Below are positions 50,401 to 58,416 of a stretch of 64,000 nucleotides of DNA, in pieces (position 1 is the first letter of the stretch; the number at the start of each line of letters is the position of its first letter). The notes beneath the pieces were generated by a model. That model did no database searches and had not been told where the DNA came from. It was given only the letters and a program-made list of their open reading frames with translations. The stretch lies in NCBI GenBank assembly GCA_023653785.1, contig JAMKCH010014126.1, forward strand, positions 124,001 through 188,000, read 5' to 3'. A program made the translations under genes and the position numbers. The DNA is from Ophioderma brevispina (taxonomy: Eukaryota > Echinodermata > Ophiuroidea > Amphilepidida > Ophiodermatidae).

Positions 50401-53327
50401 CACAGCGGGTCAGGAGTTTTTTGCCCAAAAGGCTAAACATCCAAGTCGAATTTCAGGAAACGTTCTCCAGTACGCAAAACAAATTTTGAATAGCGCCATC
50501 CAAATGCTTATTTTTGCTAATTAGTATAAAAACGCGCCATGGCCGATTTGATTTCTTTTTCACCAAAATATGCGCAACTGATATATAGGGTGACCCAATA
50601 AAAACTTTACCCAAAATGAAAGTGATATTTTCTACTTTCTGTAATTTGATATCTGTGGATTTTATTTTATCATAAAGAATGGGTAATAGCGCATCTTACC
50701 TGAATTATTTTGTTCATTTTGGTGGAGTGGTTCTCAAGATATGTTCCACTGAACAATAAGTCAGCAAAACAGACTTGTCCACGGAGCATCATTTTTCTTA
50801 GGCATGGTTGAATACAATTGCAACATCAAAAGTAATTTATCTTAACGGTCTTACCTTTAGTTTCCATCTTCCACATGTCCTCCCTGATTTGCGATGCATT
50901 TGATAGCCCTGGAGTGCAAGTGTTGAACAGCTCTTGATGTTACACGCGTTCTCCTAATTGCGGTAAATGCATCGTTTATCCGTCGTCGTTGTTCTGGTAA
51001 TGTGTTTGCGGGACCCTCATTGTAAACTCTAGCTTTTACATCACCCCATAGCCAAAATCTAGGGGAGTTCGATCCAGTGACCAAGAGGGCCATTCCACCG
51101 CATGCCCTAATCCAATCATCCGATTTGGAAAGAGTTCCTGAAGGCAGTTTCTAACCATTACAGACCTGTGTGCTGGTGCACCGTCTTAAAGAAACCAGGC
51201 ACGGAGAATTGCTCCATTTATTTGCTGCTGAAAATGATGGGTCCTTTCAAATTTCCATGAATAAAAATGGGCCCAATTAGGTTATAATTACCTGTAACAG
51301 CTGCTAAAGCTGCAACTTTCCTGCGATCATTACGTCTGTTATAGACAAAATCATTGGGAGGGTTCCCTTTTTGCGCATACTCTCTCACATTTTGAGAGTT
51401 CACGGAGTCAGTCATTGGAAAATTGGCCTCATCAACAACAACAACAAGTTCTCTTAAGAAGCGCCGTGGTCTGTTGATTAGCCAATTGCAAAACGCCAGC
51501 CTACGTTGAGGATCACCTGCATGCAACTTATGGCGTCTCACAATTTTGTATGGATGCCAATTGATGTCATCACTAACGATGCGCTGAAATGACGATCTGG
51601 AGACATTTGCGACATGGTTTCTCCTTATGCTTGCGCGTGGGTTGTTGCGAAGCTCCCGTCTTACAGCTTGAATGTTTGCAAGTGTTCTGACGCTCCTAGG
51701 CCGTCCGCTTCGTCCTTTGTTGACATTTTCCAAAGTTCCCTCTGCTTCAAACAGTTTTCTCATGTTACAGATAGCAGGCTTGGTTGGTACTCTCACTCCA
51801 GGGAACCTGTTTGGCCATTGCCGTTGCATAGCTACATTGCTACCAATTTGGAGAATGTTTAAAGTTCGCGTTCAAGAAAGATATCTGGCTTTAAGCACAA
51901 CTGCACGTATGATTTTAGATTTGAAAAGCCCATCCTGACACAAGACAGAAAACTGGTATTTAGCACAACTGCTTGCTATGATTTCAGATTTGAAAAGCCT
52001 GGGTGCCAAAACAATTGATGTGTACTAATCAGTCCATTATGAAATACCCATGGACAAGTCTGTTTGCCGACTCATTGTTCGCTGGACCATATCCTGAAAA
52101 CCACTCAACCAAAATGAATAATTTTTTTCAGGCAAGATGCTCAATTACCCATTCTTTATGATAAAATAAAATCCACAGATATCAAATTACAGAAAGTGGA
52201 AAATATCACTTTCATTTTGGGTATAGTTTTTATTGGGCCACCCTGTATAGGCAATTGCATAAAATTTTGGGCAAAAATAATTTAGCATTAAAACTTGGCG
52301 TGAGAAAAAAAATATCCCGGGTCCACATGGAACCCCGCCCATGCACTCTGTTAAACGTTCTTTGTACAAACTAGTCATTTTCCATCATTTAGAGCCAAAA
52401 CCGCATAAAAATCGGATATTCCAAACTATTTTGCGTCTATGGAAATGTACAGTTTTGCGGACTTGCGAACATTTTGACGTCATTCTGACGTAATGCTAGG
52501 CATGTGTACTCATTTCGGTATCAATGAAGAGAAGTGAACCATAGCTATCTATTGGTATCGAAATTAAATGTCTGCGGTATTCCTGAGTTGTACCAGGCGT
52601 ATTGGTACTTCTTTCCCGAAGGGGGTGGTTGTCGCCCTCTATCCATCACTTTCGGATCACCCCGTACCTTACCTATAGCCCGTTGGGTGCTTCTTTTTGC
52701 ATGAAAAGAAGCGTAAAATATCAATTGACAAAACATTACGCATTTGGTACCCGAGAAGGGGGTTATATTAGGACAAAGAAAATAGAAGAGGGGTGGCAAC
52801 CACCCTTCAATAGACGAGGTTAATAAACATATTCAACGAAGGTACACCTCGAGAAAATGTAGGCGGAATTCAGGAGGGGGTAAAAATTGCTCAAGATGAC
52901 CTAAAAACTTTTGATACAAAGTAACATTTTACTATGTTAAATAGATGCCAAGCCTCTTTTCTTTTGATAAACCTTATTGTATAAGATAAACAACAGCACA
53001 TGTGATTAATGTTCGAAAATTAAACTTTATATTTATTTCACAGTTCCGTTCAGCATAACCTGTCCTGGAAATCAAAACAGCCAATTTACCTGCTCAAGCT
53101 CAACTGCCACAGTAGTTTTTCCACAAGCCACGGTCTCAGTGGTGGCACTGCACCAGTCTCTGCAACGACATACACCAGTCCTACGGGTGCAACGTTCACT
53201 GCTCCTGCAGGAGGTCAAGTGACCCAGAACTTCCGGTTCAACAGCAGTTATCACGTACACAATAATTGCAACGGTGACGATTCGGCTAGTAATTTTGACA
53301 TGTACCTTCAACGGTTACGTTGAACAG
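35413..53327 (+). CDS. Gene model: secreted protein with tandem HYR-like domains (5 exons, 3' end open)
   Basis: Exons are 35413-35482, 38241-38542, 44264-44560, 49971-50237 and 53044-53327. All introns have GT...AG ends. Exon 1 ends in phase 1, and exons 3 and 4 are exact multiples of three (297 and 267 nt) that start and end in phase 1, the arrangement of shuffled extracellular modules. Exon 1 encodes a signal peptide. Each later exon encodes one domain with an N-terminal Cys, an FPxG(T/M)xTVT-like stretch and a C-terminal CxF/Y strand. This is the outline of the HYR (hyalin repeat) family, an immunoglobulin-like extracellular adhesion module. The domains are very rich in Thr, Ser and Asn and lack the usual Trp after the first Cys, so I call them HYR-like. 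The role is probably extracellular matrix, adhesion or mucus; this is inference. Exons 2 and 5 are each out of frame by one base net, from assembly error or decay. Further exons may lie in or beyond the satellite at 53.7-58.4 kb. Confidence 0.72.
35500..35748 (+). other. Possible retrotransposon coding remnant in intron 1
   Basis: An 81-codon frame reads ESIWCIWFKRNRITHDEVL then a basic, Tyr-rich tail ending in a stop. W..W..RN patterns occur near the C terminus of some non-LTR ORF2 proteins. It contains an exact 20-bp direct duplication (GGGAGTCTATATGGTGTATA). Weak. Confidence 0.25.
36800..37375 (+). pseudogene. L2/CR1 retrotransposon 3' end, split by a MITE, in intron 1
   Basis: FKAVHFKSPEYLSSYYQPRT, then KKKAGDRAFSIAGPRLWN.LP lead to the insertion at 37051. 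After it the frame resumes LPTNIRGLDSTATFKIFLKSHL. This is the C terminus of CR1/L2 ORF2. The 3' UTR follows with GCGCCTTGCCTACTTTGTAA, AATGCGCTCTATAAGT and a (ATT)n tail at 37360-37373, a hallmark of L2/CR1 3' ends. Confidence 0.85.
37051..37203. mobile_element. hAT-like MITE inside the L2/CR1 fragment
   Basis: CAGTGGCATATC and the inverse of GGATACGCCGGTG are the ends. GTTGCC is present on both sides. Removing the block restores the retrotransposon reading frame across the junction. The C-run at 37090 is of uncertain length. Confidence 0.75.
37849..38064. mobile_element. 216-bp MITE with 32-bp terminal repeats in intron 1
   Basis: CCTGGCCTCTATTTTCGGTA continuing TGCGTACCTACC is mirrored at 38033-38064 with two mismatches in 32. 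The insertion site duplication is not clear. Confidence 0.75.
38241..38542 (+). CDS. Exon 2: HYR-like domain 1, one base out of frame
   Basis: The acceptor TTCTATTTAG precedes phase-1 coding sequence that reads TVMNCPMTT at the first Cys, then Thr/Pro/Ser-rich sequence and GNTYTV/YTVSYTW strands. The first frame reads past the donor. The second half makes sense only in the +1 frame, where the exon ends LPVSITVVSSSG directly at GTAAGAAT in phase 1. The exon is 302 nt (3n+2), so one base is missing, or two are extra, around the AAA run near 38508. With that allowed, the domain closes with a Cys followed by the PVSITV strand, as the HYR family expects. The cause is either a sequencing indel or an inactivating frameshift. 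Confidence 0.68.
38543..39304. other. Intron 2, no feature recognised
   Basis: Frames on both strands lack family motifs and splice context. Confidence 0.4.
39305..39650. repeat. 345-bp near-perfect hairpin in intron 2
   Basis: Arms 39305-39465 and 39487-39650 pair over about 140-160 bp (CAGTTAAAAATGCACAAAAT / …TTTTGTGTATTTTTAACTG; CGACTTCGCAATATACATTA / TAATGTATATTGTGAAGTCG). The loop is about 20 bp with TATAGGGCCTATTAGG. Confidence 0.82.
39651..42419. other. Intron 2, unassigned AT-rich sequence
   Basis: No HYR-like exon, transposase or RT motif was found. 40460-40560 carries GGCGTTTCGACCTTGATAGC, which looks like a dispersed repeat but has no second copy here. Confidence 0.4.
42420..42602. 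mobile_element. Palindromic MITE, copy 2 of 3, core inverted
   Basis: Same ends as copies 1 and 3 (GACAAGATGCAGAC…, …ATCTTGTCCACCAACATGAC), but the core reads CTGTCAATCGATC…GATTGCACATGGATCATTGACAG, the reverse of the other two. Confidence 0.72.
42640..43266. mobile_element. piggyBac-type MITE copy e, full length
   Basis: TTAACCCTCGTCTTACCAAG to CTGGTAAGATGAGAGTTAA, 627 bp with TTAA at both ends. TTAA-CCC termini are typical of piggyBac elements. It contains a long G-run at 42689-42711 and the family block GCAACCACCCCCTACCCCTC. Confidence 0.78.
43263..43916. mobile_element. piggyBac-type MITE copy f, full length, sharing a TTAA with copy e
   Basis: TTAACCCTCGTTTTAATACC to GGTAGACGTGGGTTAA, 654 bp. 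The TTAA at 43263-43266 is both the right flank of copy e and the left flank of copy f. Interior blocks match copies d and h on the other strand. Confidence 0.78.
43917..44263. other. End of intron 2, no feature
   Basis: Unassigned sequence leading to a normal polypyrimidine tract and acceptor at 44263. Confidence 0.5.
44264..44560 (+). CDS. Exon 3: HYR-like domain 2, intact
   Basis: The acceptor TTTTTCATTTCAG and donor CACAG|GTAAAG enclose 99 codons, phase 1 at both ends. The domain starts GPQVTCNPSS (Cys at residue 6), has a Ser/Thr-rich and Asn-rich middle (FPNNNNVQITYTN), then FPAGMNTVTVTASDGTN at about 72-88 and DTCTFTY at 90-96 (Cys 92). The FPxG...TVTVTASD...C.F order is the C-terminal half of a HYR domain. 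The usual Trp after the first Cys is replaced by Tyr (VTYNTP). No frame damage is seen. With exon 4 this is the best evidence that the gene is real. Confidence 0.78.
44561..45829. other. Intron 3, unassigned
   Basis: No conserved frame. An imperfect hairpin (GCAGGTACATCTGTT … GGTCTGTACCTGC) lies at about 45650-45703. Confidence 0.4.
45830..45987. mobile_element. Short palindromic MITE, copy 3
   Basis: GCAGATATAGTCCGGCGGGA, CTCCATAGACGATAACGGAA, AGAGTCAACTGAATCGATTG and GACTATGAGTACGCCGGAC match the copies at 24334 and 28068. Confidence 0.72.
46330..46990. repeat. Locally duplicated GC-richer sequence
   Basis: CCAGCCGCTACAGGC recurs at 46345 and 46716. AAAGACCAAGGAACCGG recurs at 46595 and 46775 with a diverged version near 46512. 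GTCCCGCTGCCGTGG recurs at 46667 and 46835. It is an old tandem duplication without a coherent protein. Confidence 0.55.
47040..47345. repeat. AT-rich repeat of ACAAATTA/TAATTTGT words
   Basis: TAATTTGTC and GACAAATTA occur at least eight times in both orientations in 300 bp. Confidence 0.55.
47346..47944. other. Intron 3, unassigned
   Basis: A TTTCTTT-rich tract at 47625-47655; otherwise featureless. Confidence 0.4.
47945..48104. mobile_element. 160-bp hairpin MITE
   Basis: GGGTGTTTCCGTAACTTGAC, CCATCTGACACAC and TTCCGTTAA-like arms return as …GTCAGGTTACGGAAACACCC, nearly perfect over about 75 bp with a short loop around CCGCATATGC. Confidence 0.82.
48110..48910. mobile_element. piggyBac-type MITE copy g, with nested insertion
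   Basis: It shares AAAACCGCA(A/T)(G/A)AATATC, GCATGTTGGTA and TTGGGATCACC with copies d and h and ends AGTAGACGAGGGT. It is split at 48546-48865 by another MITE. Confidence 0.62.
48546..48865. mobile_element. 320-bp MITE with 45-bp terminal repeats, nested in copy g
   Basis: TACGTGGATCCTGGGTTTCC to GGAAACCCAGGATCCACGTA, the repeat continuing through TACCGGAAATCATTTTTTACCGAAA. Other family members read through here (TTGACAA…ATT) without it. Confidence 0.8.
48893..49120. repeat. Tandem duplication of about 120 bp at a MITE end
   Basis: TAGACGAGGGT(G/T)TAAAATTCAT occurs at 48900 and 49020 and is followed by matching CCTTTATATTTT and TTAGT(C)AAA(T/A)(C)AAAAA blocks. Confidence 0.6.
49424..49625. 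mobile_element. Palindromic MITE, copy 3 of 3
   Basis: The most complete copy. CCATGTTGGTGGACAAGAT and ATCTTGTCCACCAACATG are outer arms; ATTCCAGTACTACAATACAT and ATGTATTGTAGTCCTGGAAT are inner arms; the core is CAATGATCCATGTGCAATCG. Confidence 0.78.
49971..50237 (+). CDS. Exon 4: HYR-like domain 3, intact
   Basis: The exon has 89 codons, phase 1 at both ends, between acceptor TTATCAACAG and donor CTCCAG|GTAAGT. The protein begins ALQCPTSTS (Cys 4), has FSFSSPTATFP in place of the canonical V-T-W-x-x-P strand, then FPVGTTTTVTATATDTS (about 55-71) and ASCTFQYTV (Cys 79). FPVGTTTTVTATATD is a near-textbook HYR signature. The open frame runs upstream into the intron, but phase and polypyrimidine context favour the start at 49971. 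Thr and Ser make up nearly half of the residues, so heavy O-glycosylation is possible (inference). Confidence 0.8.
50586..52247 (-). mobile_element. 1.66-kb mariner-like element with terminal repeats of about 190 bp, in intron 4
   Basis: The ends are (TA)CAGGGTGGCCCAATAAAAAC on the right and TATAGGGTGACCCAATAAAA on the left. Beyond them the inverted repeats stay alignable for about 190 bp (TGAAAGTGATATTTT, ATAAAGAATGGGTAAT, CAAACAGACTTGTCCA). Flanking TA is visible. One transposase gene fills the centre on the minus strand. Long terminal repeats are unusual for classical mariners (about 30 bp) but known in some Tc/mariner groups. Confidence 0.85.
50857..51829 (-). pseudogene. mariner-like DDxD transposase, frameshifted
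   Basis: The first 203 codons (51829-51218) carry a helix-turn-helix region (MQRQWPNRFPGVRVPTK; SGRPRSVRTLANIQAVRREL; SIRRNHVANVSRSSFQRIV) and the first catalytic Asp in VVVDEANFPM. After a frameshift near 51215 the next block reads DGAPAHRSVMVRNC (second Asp), PNRMIGLGHAVEWP and DRTPLDF, then in a third frame WLWGDVKARVYNEG and a C-terminal IKCIANQGGHVED. All catalytic motifs are present in order, so only two or three indels separate it from an intact frame. Whether those are real or assembly errors is open. Confidence 0.85.
52351..52823. mobile_element. piggyBac-type MITE copy h
   Basis: Right end TAGACGAGGTTAA at 52811-52823; left end probably the TTAA at 52351. GTACTTCTTTCCCGAAGGGG, TCGGATCACCCCGTACCTTA and TCAATTGACAAAAC match copies d and f. 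Confidence 0.65.
53044..53327 (+). CDS. Exon 5: HYR-like domain 4 with several frame breaks
   Basis: After acceptor TATTTCACAG the phase-1 frame reads PFSITCPGNQNSQFTC, a clear domain start. Coherent sequence then moves between frames: SSSTATVVFPQATVS, then GGTAPVSATTYTSPTGATF, then GSTAVITYTIIAT, then DDSASN, and finally TCTFNGYVEQ just before the donor-like CAG|GTTAAAG. All pieces are in domain order, so at least three single-base indels break one exon. The 284-nt length is 3n+2. The tail has the CTF motif of the other domains. This is either assembly noise or a degraded repeat; the intact order with only small indels favours noise. Confidence 0.6.
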
Positions 53328-53738
53328 GTTAAAGGGTTTTCAATGTTCATACAAATCGCTATTTATTTTTTTAATATAAAATGGGATCTTATTATTACTT
53401 AGTTTGTTCTGTAAGTATTGTATTCTCTTTATACCTTCTCTGTGCTGTAAGCTAATATCACGAGTGTTTTCTCACGGCTAATTACCGGCAACGCGACGAG
53501 GTACTTCTTCTCGATTACCGCAACCCCCCCCCCGAATGACAGGAGGGACATTATGACCATGGCCTAACCTCGCAAATTCGGGATGTTCAAAGCAATTCAT
53601 GCTGATGGTAATCGATACACACAAGATTGTCGTTAATCTTATAGGTGGGCACTCCTACTCTAGGGTCCGGTGGTCCGGAAGTGTGTAGTCTGTTTCACAC
53701 ACTGCGAATATATTATCTGAAATTAGTACCGCGCGAGA

Positions 53739-56700
53739 GATTAAGCTTTCGGACCGATAGAAACGCAGGAGAGTTCTTGCAAATAAATAAATACTTGAAA
53801 ATACATTTCAGATACTATTTTGGTATCTCAATGTGGGAACAATCCCAAAGATGAAGTTTGGTATAATTTTCAGTTTATATATGTGTTACAACTCGAGGCA
53901 AGGGCGTTGTGCCATGGAGAATGCATGAATTGTGAATTGCTATGCTGAGAGATCTGTCTTTAGGTGACAGTTCAAAAATGAAATCCTAAAATTAATTCGG
54001 TTCGAAAGGGTTAAGTGGGACATTGGGAGGCGCTAGTAGATGTTGCGATTTTCACCTTCCTTTACCATCAACGTTTGGATGTCAAACGGTTGGATATGTT
54101 ACACTTGTATGCGAGCCGCCCGCGCTGTTTCTGTTTTTCTTTTTGTGTGATCTTATTTTGCTTGTAGTGTGTAAACGTGTGTGTTTGTGTTTGCATGTGT
54201 GTGCTGTGTGTCTGTGGGTGTGTGTGGTGTGTGCGTGCGTGATTTGTTTCTGTTGCATTTTACAGATATGAATCCATATTATTTTTTACGGCTTAGTGTA
54301 AACAACCCCTCAATTCGTGTTATAGTTATCAGGACCAAACAAAAATTATAGGCGGAATCATTTTTATAGGCCATCCTGAGATCGTAAATGTGTGGCCTAA
54401 AAACAGTTAACTTTTTTTTTTACCTATTTCTATTGACAAGACCGATAATCATCTGGTATGTGCATTCCGAAACCGTGGGTACCCCGATACAGTAGCCAGG
54501 GAGCGTCCACAATAACTATTACTGTGTGTTCGTATAGGAAAAACAAACCTTTACATAGGTTTTGCTCAAAAACTTTTGTTTGAAAAAATAATGAATTGCA
54601 ATTTTGACTTGAAAAATATCTCAGAAGGTACGATTTATTATAACTTTTTAAAAAAAAAAAAACAAAATTATGAACCTTAGCCTTATCTTCATTTTGCCGC
54701 TGTGAGACATTTTGAGCGGTATGATGTGGTGGAAAATGGAAATGGTAATTTGCAGACTGTTCCAAAAGAAACTCTTTGGGAAAACAGCGCCTCCACTCGT
54801 CACTGGCAAGCTAACTCAACTGTTTTATTAAGCCTTCGGAACCGATAGAAACGCTGACGGCGTTTCTGGCAAATAAATAAATAAATACTGAAAATACATC
54901 AGATACTATTTTGTTATCTCAAATGTGGAACATCCAAAAGATGAAGTTGTATAATTTTCACGTTTATAATTGCTTTACATCTTCGGGCAAGGCGTTTTGC
55001 CATGGAGAATGATGTGAAGTGCGATGCTGAGAGATTAGACAGGTCTTTAGGTGACAGTTCAAAAAGAAAATCCTAAAATTAATTCGGTTCGAAAAGGGTT
55101 TTAAGTAGGACATTTGGGAGGGCTGATAGTAGATGTTTTGCGATTTTCACCTTCCATACCATCAATGTTTGGATGTAACGGTGCCATACACTAGTACACT
55201 ATGTATGCGAATGCCGCGCGTGTTCTTTTTTATTGTGTGATCTTATTTTTGTTGTAGTGTGTATGTGTGGCGTGTGTGTTTGTGTGCATGTGTGTGGTGT
55301 GTGGCTGTGTGTAGGTGTGTGTGTGTACGTGTGTGTGTGCGTGGGCGTGTGTATGTGGTGCGTTGATTTTGTTTCTGTTGCATTTACAGATATAATCCAT
55401 ATATTTTTTACGGCCTAGTGTAAAAAAACCCTCAATTTCGTGTTATAGTTCATCAGTGACCAAAAAAAAAAAAATACTAGGGGACTCATTTTATAGGCCA
55501 GCTGAGATCGTTAAGTTGTGCCTTCTGAAAAAAACACGTTAAACTTTTGTTTACCTATTTCTATTGTAAAAGACCCGATAATCATCTTGTATGAATTCCG
55601 AACCGGGGTACCCGATACAGTAGCCAGGGAGCGTCCAAAATAACTATTACTGTGTGTTGTATAGGAATACAAACCGTTACATAGGTTTTCTCAAAAAAAC
55701 TTTTGTTTGAAAAAATTCTGGGAATTTCAATGTGAACTTGAAAAATAAAGGTACGATTTTATAACTTAAAAAAAAAAATTTTAGCCTTTTTTTTATTTTT
55801 TGCTTTTTTTAATTTTGTTATATTTTTCTCTGATATTGGGAAATGAAATTGAAATTGCTAATTTGCAGGACTGTCCAAAAAAACTCTCGGGAAAACAGCG
55901 CCTCCACTCGTCATGGGCAAGCCAATCAATTGTTTTTATTAAGCCTTTCGAACCGATAGAACGCCTGCAGCGTTTCTTGAAATAAATAAATAAATACTTG
56001 AAAATACATTCAGATACTCTTTTGGTATCTCAAATGAATATGGAACAATCCAAAAGATGAAGTTTGGTTAATTTTCACGTTTATAATGTGCCTTACAACT
56101 TCGTTGCAAGGCTGTTTTCTTTGCATGGAGAATGCATGTGAATTGCTCTGCTGAGAGATCTAGACATGGTCTTTAGGTGACAGCTTCAAAAATGAAATCC
56201 TAAAATTAATTGCGGTTCTGAAAGGGTTAAGTAGGAATTGGGAGGCGATATGCTAGTAGATGTTTTGCGATTTTACCTGCCTTACCGGTTACCATAAACG
56301 TGGGGTGTCAAACGGTGCCATACACTATTTACACTATGTATGCGAATGCCCGCGCGTGTTTCTTTTTTCGATTTGTGTTGATCTATTTTGCTTTGTAGGT
56401 GTATGTGTGTGAGTGTTGGTTGTGTGCATGTGTGGCGTGTGTGTCTGTTGTATATGTGTGTGTTGTGTGGGTGTGCGTGCGTGTATGGTTTTTTCTGTGG
56501 ATTTACAGATATTAATCCCATATATTTTACTGCTTAGTTGTAAAAAAAAAAACCCTCAATTTCGTTGTTTATAGTAGCAGTGACAAAAAAAATAATTGGC
56601 GGACTCATTTTTATAGGGCCAGCTTGAGATCGTCAATTGGTGCCTGAAAAACACGTTACACTTTGTTTTACCTATTTCTATTGTACAAGACTCGATAATC

Positions 56701-58416
56701 ATCTGTATGATTCCGACCCTTGGGTCACCCCATTCAGTAGCCCGGAGCGTCCAAAATAACTATTACTGTGTGTTGGTATCGGAAAACAATACCTGTCATA
56801 GGTTTTTTTCCTCAAAAAAACTTTTGTTTTGAAAAAATTATAAATTTCAATTTTGAACTTGAAAAATCAAGGTACAGTTATAACTTAAAAAAAAAAACCT
56901 TATCCTTTATCTTCATTTTGCCGGCTGTGAGACCTTTTGCCTCTGTATGATGTGGTGGCAATTGAAATTTCTAATTTGCAGACTGTTCCAAAAGAAACTC
57001 TTCCGGAAAACAGTGCCTCCATCGTCATTGGCAAGCCAACCATTGTTTTTTTATTAAGGCCTTCGGACCTATAAACCCTGAGCGTTTCGTGCAATAATAA
57101 ATAAATCCTTGAATACATTCAGATAACTATTTTCTTGGTATCTCATTTGGACAATCCCAAAGATGAAGTTTGGTATATAATTTTCACGTTTATAATGTGC
57201 TTACAACTTCGGGCAAGGCATTTTGCCATGGAGACTGCATGTGAATTGCTAATGCTGAGAGATCTAGACATGTCTTTAAGTTGCCAGTTCAAAATGAAAT
57301 CCTAAATTATTCTTTTCGAAGGGTTCTAGACATTTGGGAGGGCGCCTAGTAGATGTTTTGCGATTTTCACATTCCTTACCGGTAACATCAACGTTTGATG
57401 TAAACGGTGCATCACTATGTTCACTATGTATGCGAATGCCCGCGCGTTTTCTGTTTTCTATTTGTGTGAGCGGATTTTTCCTTGTAGTGTTTATTGGTGC
57501 GTGTGTGTTTGTTGTGCATGTGGTGCTGGTATGTGTGTTTGTGGTTTGTGTGGTGCGGTGCGTGGTTTTGGTTTCTGTTGCATTTTACGATATTAATCCA
57601 TATATTTTTTTGCCTGGCTTATTTGATGAAAAAGAAAACCCTCAATGTTCGTGGTTTTATAGTTTCATCAGTGACCCCCAAAAACAAATTACTAGCGGAC
57701 TCATGTTTATAGGCATCTGCGATCGTAATTTGTGCCAAAAAACACGTTAAACTTTTTTTACCTATTTCTATTTACACGACCCTATTAATCATCTGGTAGA
57801 ATTCCGAACCCGTGGGTACCCCGATACAGTAGCCATGGAGCGTCCAAACTAACTATACTGTGGTGTTGGTATCGGAAAACAACTTTACATAGTTTTCTCA
57901 AAAACTTTTTTTGAAAAAAATATGAATTCAATTTTGACTTGAAAATCATCTCAGAAGTACGATTTATAACTTTAAAAAAAAACCCTTAGCCTTTATCTTC
58001 ATTATGCCGCTGTGAGACATTTTGCTCTGTATGATGTGGTGGAAAATTGAAATTGCTAATTTGCAGACTGTTCCAAAAGAAACTCTTCGGGAAAACAGTG
58101 CCTCCACTCGTCACTGGCAAGCCAACTCAATTGTTTTTTATTAAGCCTTTCGGACCGATAGAACGCCTGAGCGTTTCTTGCAAATAAATAAATACTTGAA
58201 AATACATTCAGATACTATTTTGGTATCTCAAATGTGGAACAATCCAAAAGATGAAGTTTGGTATAATTTTCACGTTTATAATGTGCTTTACAACTTCGTG
58301 CAAGGCGTTTTGCCATGGAGAATGCATGTGAATTGCTATGCTGAGAGATCTAGACATGTCTTTAGGTGACAGTTCAAAAATGAAATCCTAAAATTAATTC
58401 GGGTCGAAAGGGTTAA
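53739..58416. repeat. Satellite array, unit about 1.09-1.11 kb, four full copies plus a partial
   Basis: TTCGGACCGATAGAAACGC-type anchors recur at about 53744, 54832, 55943, 57057 and 58144. Each unit holds, in order, GCCATGGAGAATGCATG, CTGAGAGATCTAGACATG, TAAAATTAATTCGG, GTAGATGTTTTGCGATTTTC, a variable GT-rich microsatellite, CATTTTACAGATAT, ACCCCGATACAGTAGCC, a poly-A run and GACTGTTCCAAAAGAAACTC. Copies differ by many 1-2 base indels, mostly in homopolymers. Frames inside (GT-rich Val/Cys strings) are not conserved between units. Confidence 0.9.

Noticed and set aside
54023..57750. Val/Cys/Leu-rich open frames resembling membrane proteins
   Set aside because: They are translations of the GT microsatellite in each satellite unit and change between copies.
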